Source: an uncultured Clostridia bacterium
GTDB lineage: Bacteria > Bacillota > Clostridia > Lachnospirales > Lachnospiraceae
Reading direction: 5' to 3'
Assembly: GCA_946626755.1 (NCBI GenBank)
Contig: CAMOUW010000001.1
Span: 1-64,000 of the forward strand
Length of the DNA: 64,000 bases
The translations under genes were made by a program, and so were the position numbers. This document shows positions 45,858 to 53,233 of the stretch, in pieces. The notes beneath the pieces are model-generated. The model was not told where the DNA came from and did not search any database. It worked only from the letters and a program-made list of their open reading frames with translations. How positions within the stretch are numbered: the stretch's first letter is position 1; every line of letters starts with the position of its first letter.

Positions 45858-46051
45858 GAGTCACTATTCACAGCATAAATGAAAAAAACCCGAATCACCA
45901 TGCTCGCATGAGTGATTCGGGTTTTTTTTTATTTATGGCTGTGGAACAGAGACCGCCCAAACAACCTCAGGCTTTTAGCCTCGAAGAGGCGACAGACGCG
46001 TAAGCGGCTGGCCTGAGGTATGGTTTGGAGCGGTCCTGTGAATAGTGACTC
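45858..46051. repeat. Large compound inverted-repeat element downstream of groEL
   Basis: Perfect 16-bp outer arms, GAGTCACTATTCACAG (45858-45873) and CTGTGAATAGTGACTC (46036-46051), enclose two structures: the groESL terminator hairpin and a long imperfect stem. In the latter GACCGC, CCAAAC and CCTCAGGC (45951-45972) pair with GCCTGAGG, GTTTGG and GCGGTC (46010-46035), and a GCCTC/GAGGC hairpin (45978-45990) lies inside. No coding potential is seen. The plan of outer arms, terminator and GC-rich hairpins resembles the element at 1925-2057. With its partial copy it fills most of the 408-base gap 45851-46258. Confidence 0.75.
45887..45931 (+). terminator. groESL terminator
   Basis: AACCCGAATCAC (45887-45898) pairs with GTGATTCGGGTT (45912-45923), followed by a long T run. 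A run of A before the stem would let it work on the other strand too. It lies inside the arms of the larger inverted repeat. Confidence 0.92.
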
Positions 46052-46065
46052 GAAGAAGAATCAAG

Positions 46066-46105
46066 AACCGCCGCCAAACAACCCCAAGCATTAAGCCTCG
46101 AAGAA
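46066..46105. repeat. Degenerate partial copy of the left half of the groEL-downstream element
   Basis: The stretch with ACCGCCGCCAAACAACC and TTAAGCCTCGAAGA repeats the sequence at 45952-45987 (ACCGCCCAAACAACC, TTTAGCCTCGAAGA) with scattered changes. The right arm is missing, so it reads as a broken tandem copy. Confidence 0.55.
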
Positions 46106-46123
46106 AAAATTTTAAAAAAAATA

Positions 46124-46152
46124 TTGAAATTATCTACCAATAGTGTTATAGT
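46124..46152 (+). promoter_or_regulatory. Promoter of the secreted Glu-rich protein gene
   Basis: TTGAAA (46124-46129), a 17-base spacer and TATAGT (46147-46152). A second TATAAT lies at 46188-46193 without a good -35. Confidence 0.55.
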
Positions 46153-46258
46153 ATTCCCGATCTGTTAGTTATATCAGACAGCATCGGTATAATATAGTAA
46201 TTCAGGAATGAAATCACTGGAAGCAGAAGAAAGCGAAAAAAGAAAAAGGAGAAGATTC

Positions 46259-47305
46259 ATGAAAAAGAGAGCTTTTATACCGGTAGGCGTAGGCGCTTGT
46301 ATTGCGCTTGGGTTATTTGCTAATGTAACAGGAACAGGAAAAAATACTGCAGTCGCATCTGTAAAAGATGTTGTAAGTTCAGATAACAATTTTATATATT
46401 CCATGGTAAAAGGCATCCTTCCTGAAAAAGGAAGTGCTGCTGAAAAAGCAGATATAATCCCTTCATTTTCAGGGGCACTGGTAGCAGTGACGGAAGAGCC
46501 GCAGCTTCCTGCAGTACAAAAAGATGTACAGGGATATATGAAGAATGAGCATTCAGAAGAAAACAAAAACATAACAGAGCAGATGCCGGCAGCGGTTCTG
46601 CAGAGTTTTGAAGCAGATAATGCCCGGGATGAAGTTCACGATACACAGGATCAGCCGGCAGTACAGTTTCCGGAAGAAAAGCAGGTTCAGAGCACTACAG
46701 GTATAGAAGATTTCTCGAAAGAAGAAGAGAATGCTGAGAAAGAAAAACATGAAATCTCTTCAGTCAGGGAAGAAAAAAAAGCAGAAGAAGCAGAAGAAGC
46801 AGAAGAAGCAGAAAAAGCAGAAGAAGTAACAGTTCCTTCTTCTGTCACACAGGAAGAAGATAAACATGAGCATGTACTTAAGCCCGTATATAAAACACTC
46901 CATCATGATGCTGTGACACATACAGAGACAGAGTACGTTGAAACAGGCTTTGAGTCATCAGGAGGAGGTAGTACTTCCTATGGGGACATAACATTGTCAT
47001 TTGGAAGACATTACTCCGGAAGATACGATGAAGACGGTTCTCCTGTTTATGATAAATATGAAAAATACTTTTATATAAATGGTGAAAAAGCAAGCGAAGA
47101 AGAATACAATGAGGCGTCTGCCAGACTTCATGCAGAGGCTGAAGCTAACGGAGAGATCGATAAAATAGAAGAAAATGCTATTTCCGGAATCTGGCCGAGA
47201 GTGGAAGAGATTGAAAAAGAAATAGTGGATCAGGAAGCTTATGACGAAGAGGTTTTAGACCACTACGAGTGTGAGCATTGTGATGAAATAGCAGATAATA
47301 TATAA
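46259..47305 (+). CDS. Secreted Glu-rich protein with C-terminal CxxC, unknown function
   Basis: A 348-residue protein. The start has a signal peptide (KKR, then hydrophobic FIPVGVGACIALGLFANV); no lipobox is seen. Residues about 100-205 are low-complexity and acidic and contain a tandem Ala-Glu-Glu tract. The C-terminal 140 residues look folded: HVLKPVYKTLHHDAVTHTETEYVETG, a Ser/Gly loop, YDKYEKYFYINGEKAS, and finally VDQEAYDEEVLDHYECEHCDE. The Tyr/His spacing and final CxxC recall metal- or redox-active cell-surface domains of Lachnospiraceae, but I do not recognise the family. ATG 46259 follows AAAGGAGA; an upstream ATG at 46208 lacks an SD. Confidence 0.65.
   Translation: MKKRAFIPVGVGACIALGLFANVTGTGKNTAVASVKDVVSSDNNFIYSMVKGILPEKGSAAEKADIIPSFSGALVAVTEEPQLPAVQKDVQGYMKNEHSEENKNITEQMPAAVLQSFEADNARDEVHDTQDQPAVQFPEEKQVQSTTGIEDFSKEEENAEKEKHEISSVREEKKAEEAEEAEEAEKAEEVTVPSSVTQEEDKHEHVLKPVYKTLHHDAVTHTETEYVETGFESSGGGSTSYGDITLSFGRHYSGRYDEDGSPVYDKYEKYFYINGEKASEEEYNEASARLHAEAEANGEIDKIEENAISGIWPRVEEIEKEIVDQEAYDEEVLDHYECEHCDEIADNI
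46781..46819 (+). repeat. 9-bp coding tandem repeat (GCAGAAGAA)
   Basis: About four copies of GCAGAAGAA, the last one altered, encoding Ala-Glu-Glu units inside the secreted protein. The unit is a multiple of three, so copy-number change would alter length without a frameshift. Confidence 0.8.
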
Positions 47306-47329
47306 TCTGACATAAAGAGACCGGATGCT

Positions 47330-47349
47330 GTGAGGTGTCCGGTTTTTTA
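47330..47349 (+). terminator. Terminator after the secreted Glu-rich protein
   Basis: ACCGGA (47330-47335) pairs with TCCGGT (47338-47343 side) in a short stem followed by six T. Confidence 0.65.
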
Positions 47350-47416
47350 TTTGATGTTATGTAGAATATTTTTTAAGTTTATGCTATATTTATTACAACC
47401 CCTAAACCGTTTTTTA

Positions 47417-47440
47417 GCGGCGCCGGTGCTGTTGCGCCGC
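47417..47440 (+). promoter_or_regulatory. GC-rich hairpin just before a Shine-Dalgarno
   Basis: GCGGCGC (47417-47423) pairs perfectly with GCGCCGC (47434-47440) over a 10-base loop. It ends two to three bases before AAAGGAGG (47443-47450), the SD of the next gene. A stem in this position can protect the mRNA 5' end or influence initiation. Confidence 0.5.
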
Positions 47441-47455
47441 GAAAAGGAGGTTCAC

Positions 47456-47764
47456 ATGAAAAGAAGCTACAGCGTAAAGTTCAGTAAAGACATTTACAAA
47501 AAGTCAGTTGTTGTGGGAGATGATAAAAAGAAAGAAGCTCCCATGGATGAGGTCGAAGCAAAGGAACTTGAAAACAGCGTAATACAGGACATATGCAAGC
47601 TGGATTACGTAAATGATGCACAGCTTATTGAAAAGGGAACTATTGTAACCGTTGATGCGCAGGAGGATTATTTCCCTGAAGTGATGAACCACATAGTTAA
47701 TGTATTCAGAAAGATTGACGCACAGTCAGAAGTAAAGTATGATTTCGGATTGAACGGAATTTGA
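47456..47764 (+). CDS. Small conserved-looking protein, unknown function
   Basis: A 102-residue soluble protein, charged, with no cysteine pair needed for metal binding other than a single Cys in DICKLDY. The pattern beta-alpha-beta (RSYSVKFSKDIYKK, then an acidic helix VEAKELENSVIQDICKL, then DAQLIEKGTIVTVDA, then FPEVMNHIVNVFRKIDA and EVKYDFGL) would suit a ferredoxin-like fold similar to HMA domains but without CxxC. ATG 47456 follows AAAGGAGG. Longer frames from 47330 run through the terminator and are rejected. Confidence 0.6.
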   Translation: MKRSYSVKFSKDIYKKSVVVGDDKKKEAPMDEVEAKELENSVIQDICKLDYVNDAQLIEKGTIVTVDAQEDYFPEVMNHIVNVFRKIDAQSEVKYDFGLNGI

Positions 47765-47799
47765 CAGAAAAGGAGAAATCAGATTTAAGTGTCACCATG

Positions 47800-47840
47800 G
47801 ACAGGCAGAATGGCACAACATGTCATAATGCCTGTCTTTT
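47800..47840 (+). terminator. Probable terminator before prfC
   Basis: GACAGGCA (47800-47807) pairs with TGCCTGTC (47829-47836), followed by TTTT. The T run is short, so it may be partial. Confidence 0.6.
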
Positions 47841-47876
47841 GGCGTTAAAAACACCTATATATCTGTGTAAATTAAA

Positions 47877-49484
47877 ATGAGTGATTTAGAAAAAGAGATA
47901 AAAAGAAGACGTACATTTGCCATAATATCCCATCCCGATGCCGGTAAAACCACGCTTACGGAAAAGTTTCTTCTCTACGGAGGAGCCATAAATACTGCCG
48001 GATCGGTCAAAGGCAGAAAAACCGGTAAAACTGCCGTATCAGACTGGATGGAGATAGAAAAACAAAGAGGTATTTCAGTCACCTCATCGGTTATGCAGTT
48101 TGAGTATGACAATTATTGCATAAATATTCTGGATACCCCCGGACATGAAGATTTCTCTGAGGATACCTACAGAACCCTCATGGCGGCTGACTCGGCGGTT
48201 ATGGTTATAGATGCTTCAAAGGGTGTGGAAAAACAGACAATAAAGTTGTTTAAGGTCTGTGTTATGAGGCATATTCCAATCTTTACATTTATAAATAAAA
48301 TGGACAGACAGGCTATGGACCCCTTCGAACTGTTAGACAATATAGAAAGCATTCTGGGGATCGAGACATACCCCATGAATTGGCCTATAGGATCCGGAAA
48401 AGAATTCAAGGGTATATATGACAGAAAAGAAGAAGAGATTTCACTCTTTACCGCAGCTTCCAACGGACAGAAAGAAGTAGAGACAAAAAAAGTTTCTGCA
48501 GATTCTCCTGAAATGGCAGAACTTATAGGAGACTACTTTACCGAAAAGCTTCATGAGGATAATGAACTTTTAGACGGCGCAGGAAGTGGATTCGATATAG
48601 ATACCATAAGAAAAGGAAAGCTTACACCGGTATTTTTCGGGTCTGCCCTGACCAATTTCGGTGTAGAGACATTTCTTGAGCATTTCCTTGAGATGACAGA
48701 ACCGCCTCTTAAAAGACAGTCTGACAAAGGTGTTATAGATCCTTATACAGAGCCTTTTTCCGCTTTTGTTTTTAAAATACAGGCCAATATGAACAAAGCC
48801 CACAGAGACCGTATTGCATTTATGCGTATTGTATCGGGAGAGTTTGAGGCAGGTATGGAAGCCTGGCATGTACAGGGAAAGAGAAATATAAAGCTTTCCC
48901 AGCCTACGCAGATCATGGCGCAGGAAAGGACCATTGTTGATAAGGCATATGCAGGTGATATTATCGGAATATTTGATCCGGGGATTTTCTCCATAGGAGA
49001 TACTATCTGTCTGTCCAAAGACAGATTTGAATATGCGGGAATACCCACATTTGCACCTGAACATTTTGCAAGAGTCCGCCAGGTGGACACTATGAAACGC
49101 AAGCAGTTTGTAAAGGGCATCACCCAGATCGCACAGGAGGGCGCTGTCCAGATATTCCAGGAATACCAGACCGGTATGGAGGAAATCATCGTGGGAGCGG
49201 TAGGAACGCTTCAGTTCGATGTTCTGAAATTCCGTCTGGAGTCGGAGTATAACGTGGAGATAAAGCTGGAAATACTGCCTTACGAATATATCCGCTATGT
49301 AGATAACCAGCATGAGTTCGATACTGAAAATATGATGGCCACATCTGATATGAAGAAGATAAAAGACCTTAAAGATAATGTTCTTCTTTTATTTGCTCAT
49401 GAATGGAGTGTGAAAATGGTTCTTGAGCGAAATGAAGGACTTAAACTGTCAGAGTTCGGAACCCAGAGTGAAGAGATCAGATGA
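47877..49484 (+). CDS. prfC: Peptide chain release factor 3
   Basis: A 535-residue translational GTPase. G1 is SHPDAGKTT, G2 lies in QRGISVTSSVMQF, G3 is DTPGHEDFSEDT and G4 is NKMDR; the domain order and length match RF3, not tetracycline-resistance proteins or EF-G. It recycles RF1/RF2 from ribosomes. The N-terminus aligns well with other RF3 proteins from ATG 47877, yet no SD precedes it. The next gene overlaps its stop by four bases. Confidence 0.95.
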   Translation: MSDLEKEIKRRRTFAIISHPDAGKTTLTEKFLLYGGAINTAGSVKGRKTGKTAVSDWMEIEKQRGISVTSSVMQFEYDNYCINILDTPGHEDFSEDTYRTLMAADSAVMVIDASKGVEKQTIKLFKVCVMRHIPIFTFINKMDRQAMDPFELLDNIESILGIETYPMNWPIGSGKEFKGIYDRKEEEISLFTAASNGQKEVETKKVSADSPEMAELIGDYFTEKLHEDNELLDGAGSGFDIDTIRKGKLTPVFFGSALTNFGVETFLEHFLEMTEPPLKRQSDKGVIDPYTEPFSAFVFKIQANMNKAHRDRIAFMRIVSGEFEAGMEAWHVQGKRNIKLSQPTQIMAQERTIVDKAYAGDIIGIFDPGIFSIGDTICLSKDRFEYAGIPTFAPEHFARVRQVDTMKRKQFVKGITQIAQEGAVQIFQEYQTGMEEIIVGAVGTLQFDVLKFRLESEYNVEIKLEILPYEYIRYVDNQHEFDTENMMATSDMKKIKDLKDNVLLLFAHEWSVKMVLERNEGLKLSEFGTQSEEIR

Positions 49485-50302
49485 TGACATCCTATGAAAA
49501 ATTTAAGCAAAAGGCCGGAGAAGAATATATAGACCACGATCGTTTTTTAAAAGTGCGTAGCGAAGTCTTTTCCGGACTGAGCGCAAGAATGGAAAAAAAT
49601 GCTTATGAGGACGGAGGCATAGGAGCACTGTCTGAAAAAAGCATACATGCATTTTTGAAAAGATATATCGAGCCCGATACAGATTACCATGAAGTAGCAC
49701 TGGACGGATTTTTTGCAGATATATGCAGGGACGGACAGATAACGGAGATACAGACTAAAGGGCTGGGACGTCTCCGCAAAAAACTAAGTGTTTTTCTGAA
49801 TTACTACCAGGTAACTATAGTTTATCCCATGCCGGTCAATAAATGGATCGGACGTATCGAAAAGGGTCAGATGCAGCCCTCGGATTTCAGGCTTTCCCCC
49901 GTACATATGAACTTGTACAGTGCATTTGATGAGATATACGGGATAAAAATGTTCTTAAAGCATCCCAATCTGCGGCTGCATCTTTATCTTATGGATATGG
50001 AAGAGATAAAGCTTTATGTTCCCCACGGGAGAAGAGGTAGAAAAAAGGTAAGAAGCGGATATGAAAGAATGGACAGGATCCCTCTGGGGATAAGACAGAT
50101 AGCAGAGTTTAACTGTCCCAACGATTATCTGCGCCTTGTCCCCGCTGATCTGGAGGATACATTCACATCAGTACAGATGGCAGAAAGTGCAGGGATCGGA
50201 AAAAATCACGCCAGTCTGGTGATGAATGTGCTTAATGAAACAGGTGTTGTACGTCGTATAGGGAAAAAAGGACATGCATATCTGTATGAAGTATCCTACT
50301 GA
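49481..50302 (+). CDS. Probable PD-(D/E)XK nuclease-fold protein with C-terminal winged helix
   Basis: A 273-residue protein of a family I cannot name with certainty. Residues about 62-115 have the look of a restriction-endonuclease-like core: ALDGFFADICRDG, then ITEIQTKGLGRLRKKL, then VTIVYPMP, that is Asp, strand, Glu-x-Gln and a helix with basic residues. The C-terminal third (IPLGIRQIAEFNCPNDYL... FTSVQMAESAGIGKNHASLVMNVL... VVRRIGKKGHAYLYEV) reads as a winged helix-turn-helix. So it may be a nuclease or nuclease-derived DNA/RNA-binding protein. It overlaps prfC by four bases and is likely cotranscribed. Confidence 0.6.
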   Translation: MMTSYEKFKQKAGEEYIDHDRFLKVRSEVFSGLSARMEKNAYEDGGIGALSEKSIHAFLKRYIEPDTDYHEVALDGFFADICRDGQITEIQTKGLGRLRKKLSVFLNYYQVTIVYPMPVNKWIGRIEKGQMQPSDFRLSPVHMNLYSAFDEIYGIKMFLKHPNLRLHLYLMDMEEIKLYVPHGRRGRKKVRSGYERMDRIPLGIRQIAEFNCPNDYLRLVPADLEDTFTSVQMAESAGIGKNHASLVMNVLNETGVVRRIGKKGHAYLYEVSY

Positions 50303-50483
50303 CTATTTTATAAAAAAGTTTCAGAAAGCATGGTATCCGGGATTTAACATTTTTCTGGTACCTAAAAATATTAGCGATGTGGCTCTGTTGTCTGACATGA
50401 AAATGATATAAAATACCATAACGTACGAATGGACGGTCTGCGTGCCGGTCCTGATATTTTTTAAATTGGAGGTATTTTACATT

Positions 50484-51434
50484 ATGAAAGGTTGGGAATT
50501 TACATATACAAATCAGCCGCTTAAGCTGGTGGAAAAGCCGGATCCGGAGGCAAAACCCGGATATGTGGTCATCGATGTGAAGGCTGCGGGACTCTGTCAT
50601 TCTGACGTGTCTGCTCTCGAGCATGAGAGCTGGCTTGCGCTTATGAATCCTCCGGTAATACTTGGGCATGAGTATGCGGGCGTTATACGTGAAGTGGGAG
50701 AAGGAGTTACAGGGTACAAAGCCGGTGACCGCGTAGGCGTGTGTCCTCTTGGTGCAAAGGACGGAACAAGCCCCGGTTACACCAGAGACGGAGGTTACGC
50801 TACAGTATCCACAGCTCCCGAAGAGCAGCTTATCCCCGTGCCTGATAATGTGGACTTTGCAAAGGCGGCTGCAGCTACGGATGCAGGCATGACATCCAGA
50901 CATGCAGTAGTTGTAAACGGTCAGATCAAACCCGGTATGAAAGTAGGTATCATCGGTATCGGAGGACTTGGCCAGATCGGCGCGCGTATAGCAGTCATCA
51001 AGGGATGTGAAGTATATGTTTCTTCGCGCAAGAAGTCTGCAAGAGACCTGGCCATGAGTCTGGGATGTGCAGGAGCTGTTGAGACACCTGAGGAATTGGC
51101 AGAAAAAAATTGTGAGGTTATTATTGACTTTGCCGGTGCCGGTACTACAACAGCTGCGGCCATAGAGGCAGTAGCCTTCGGCGGACGTGTGGTAGTGGTA
51201 GGTCTTGCACAGGATAACTCAAACATCTCTACCATGAAGCTGGTGACAAAAAGCGTGACACTTGTAGGAAGTCTAGGGGGAGATGCAGAAGACATCAGAG
51301 ACTGCTACGAGATGATGGCATCAGGAGAGCTTGATCCCGCCCTTACTACCATAAAATTCGACGAGATCGCTGAAGGACTCGATACCCTTAAAGAGGGTAA
51401 AGTGAACGGACGTCTTGTAGCACTTGTGGACTGA
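50484..51434 (+). CDS. Zinc-dependent medium-chain alcohol dehydrogenase
   Basis: A 316-residue MDR enzyme. Catalytic zinc ligands Cys38 (GLCHSD) and His62-Glu63 (GHEYAG) are present; the four-cysteine structural zinc loop is missing, replaced by a Gly/Asp-rich stretch (CPLGAKDGTSPGYTRDGG). The Rossmann motif is GIGGLGQIGARIA, followed by SRKKSARD, where the basic residues suggest NADP(H). Substrate unknown. ATG 50484 has TTGGAGG 11 bases upstream. A CobW-like GTPase gene follows after 22 bases and may be functionally linked through zinc. Confidence 0.88.
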   Translation: MKGWEFTYTNQPLKLVEKPDPEAKPGYVVIDVKAAGLCHSDVSALEHESWLALMNPPVILGHEYAGVIREVGEGVTGYKAGDRVGVCPLGAKDGTSPGYTRDGGYATVSTAPEEQLIPVPDNVDFAKAAAATDAGMTSRHAVVVNGQIKPGMKVGIIGIGGLGQIGARIAVIKGCEVYVSSRKKSARDLAMSLGCAGAVETPEELAEKNCEVIIDFAGAGTTTAAAIEAVAFGGRVVVVGLAQDNSNISTMKLVTKSVTLVGSLGGDAEDIRDCYEMMASGELDPALTTIKFDEIAEGLDTLKEGKVNGRLVALVD

Positions 51435-51456
51435 TCAGTAAAAAGGAGAATACACC

Positions 51457-52362
51457 GTGGAGAAGATAAAGGCATATATAGTCAGCGGATTCCTCGGTGC
51501 GGGTAAGACTACATTTATAAAAGATTTTATAACCGGAGACTTTTTCCATAAAAAAGAGAATGGAAAGTCTCTGGTTTTTGTATTTGAAGAAGGGGAAACG
51601 GAGTATGACAGGGATCTTCTGAAACAGTTCAGGACAGATGTGGCCGTTTGGGAAAAAGGTGACATAAAAGAATTTATCTTGGAAAATATAAAAAAACACA
51701 CTCCCGGACGTGTGTTTGCAGAGACGAATGTTTTCAGGGAAGGTCTGACGGACATTCTTTATGAAGAACTGGATGTGGCCGGCAATACCATGCTTATAGA
51801 CGCATCATCTCTTGAAATGTATTACCGCAATATGACCGAGTTGTTATCCGTTATGATAAGAAAAGCCGATCCCGTTATGATAAACAGGGCAGACACGAAA
51901 GAAGAGCTTAATATCTACTCCACACCTTTCAGGCTGATGAACCCGCAGGCAGGATTTTTGTGGGAGACACCTTACGGATATCATGAAAAGGTTTTCGGAA
52001 ATGCAGTGCCTTTTGATAAGACAGCCTGTCATATAATACTCGAAAAAACAGACTATCCCGCCTGGTACCTGGACGGTTTAGAAAATCCCGGAGATTACCA
52101 CGGGAAGATAATAGAAGCTGATCTTCAGGTCAGTGTAAATGCTGTTGACGGAAAAAAATATTACAAGGCCGGCAGGACAGTGATGACATGTTGTATAAAT
52201 GACATGACATTTTTAGGATTCAGGCTTGAGAGCGGACAGCACTTAAAAGACAAATGCTTTTACCATATAAAGGCAAAAGCGTTTGCACAAGATACAGGTG
52301 CGGCGGGGAATAAAGAGCTTGTGCTAAGGGAGCTGGGTATCGGTCCGGCTTTTGAGACATAG
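51457..52362 (+). CDS. CobW-like (G3E) GTPase without the CxCC metal motif
   Basis: A 301-residue P-loop GTPase. Walker A is GFLGAGKTT (residues about 11-19), and NRAD serves as the guanine-specificity motif; LIDASS is near the expected Walker B position. G3E proteins of COG0523 act as metal chaperones or insertases and nearly always have a GCxCC motif after the P-loop; here that place reads FVFEEGETEYD with no cysteine. The C-terminal domain is present. Start is GTG 51457 behind AAAAGGAG. Its metal, if any, is unknown; the adjacent zinc dehydrogenase is one candidate client. Confidence 0.8.
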   Translation: MEKIKAYIVSGFLGAGKTTFIKDFITGDFFHKKENGKSLVFVFEEGETEYDRDLLKQFRTDVAVWEKGDIKEFILENIKKHTPGRVFAETNVFREGLTDILYEELDVAGNTMLIDASSLEMYYRNMTELLSVMIRKADPVMINRADTKEELNIYSTPFRLMNPQAGFLWETPYGYHEKVFGNAVPFDKTACHIILEKTDYPAWYLDGLENPGDYHGKIIEADLQVSVNAVDGKKYYKAGRTVMTCCINDMTFLGFRLESGQHLKDKCFYHIKAKAFAQDTGAAGNKELVLRELGIGPAFET

Positions 52363-52381
52363 AGGCTGATCCTCAGGCCGG

Positions 52382-52403
52382 AACTCCGGACAGTCCGGAA
52401 GTT
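52382..52403. repeat. Short inverted repeat before the AIM24-like gene
   Basis: AACTCCGG and CCGGAAGTT pair around ACAGT with one bulge. No T run follows. It lies 30 bases before a TATAAT (52429-52434) and could be an operator. Confidence 0.35.
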
Positions 52404-52487
52404 TATGGATTTTGGTCTTATGATATGATATAATTTTAACGCTAAGATAGCATATTTAGTCAAATTTTCTAACGGAGGTGTATTATC

Positions 52488-53168
52488 ATGAGATACGAGA
52501 TTCAAGGAGAGACTTTACCGGTGGTCATTATGGAACTTGAAGACGGCGAGGGGATCATTACCCAGGGGGGAGGAATGTCATGGATGACCCCCAATCTGGT
52601 CATGGAAACTGTGGGAGGCGGCATCGGAAAGGTGTTTGGCAGGATGCTGTCGGGAGACACTATGTTCCAGAATATATACACGGCTAAGGATGGGGACGGG
52701 ATGATCGCATGCGCGGCTAAGTTTCCGGGTAGTATAAAAGTTTTTGAGATCACTCCGGATAATCCCATGATTTTACAGAAATCAGCATTTTTGTGTTCGG
52801 AAATGGGCGTAGATTTTTCCATCTTTTTCCAGAAAAAAATAGGAGCGGGTCTCTTTGGAGGCGAAGGCTTTATTTTACAGAAGATATCCGGAGAAGGCCT
52901 TTGCTTTGCAGAATTTAACGGTCATTTACTTGAATATGAGCTTGGACCGGGAGAAGAGCTTATAGTAGAAACCGGAAATCTGGCTGCTATGACTGCATCT
53001 TGTGAAATGAATATAGTTACAGTAAAGGGCATAAAAAATAAGTTCCTGGGCGGAGAAGGTTTCTTTAATACAAAGATTACAGGACCGGGAACAGTCTGGG
53101 TACAGAGTATGTCTCCTCAGGAAATGGCTCTTGTGCTTGCTAAGTTTTTACCCAGTCAGGGAAGCTAA
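52488..53168 (+). CDS. AIM24 / TIGR00266-family protein
   Basis: A 226-residue all-beta protein with repeated segments typical of the AIM24 family (tryptophan RNA-binding-attenuator-like beta fold): GIITQGGGMSWM, ACAAKFPGSIKVFEI, GLFGGEGFILQKISGEG and FLGGEGFFNTKITGPGTVWVQS. These proteins are widespread and their role in bacteria is not established. GGAGGTG precedes ATG 52488. A TATAAT lies 54 bases upstream. Confidence 0.88.
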   Translation: MRYEIQGETLPVVIMELEDGEGIITQGGGMSWMTPNLVMETVGGGIGKVFGRMLSGDTMFQNIYTAKDGDGMIACAAKFPGSIKVFEITPDNPMILQKSAFLCSEMGVDFSIFFQKKIGAGLFGGEGFILQKISGEGLCFAEFNGHLLEYELGPGEELIVETGNLAAMTASCEMNIVTVKGIKNKFLGGEGFFNTKITGPGTVWVQSMSPQEMALVLAKFLPSQGS

Positions 53169-53233
53169 ATAACAATACTTTTTTTAACACAATATTTTTT
53201 TATGACATCCGGGGAAGAAGGTGTTTTTAAAAT

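Noticed and set aside
46781-46819. Short regular repeat as a possible CRISPR array
   Set aside because: It is a 9-bp in-frame tandem repeat within a coding region, without spacers.
47877-49484. Ribosomal-protection (tetracycline-resistance) GTPase
   Set aside because: Length, the SHPDAGKTT start and overall layout match RF3; TetM-like proteins are longer and have different C-terminal domains.
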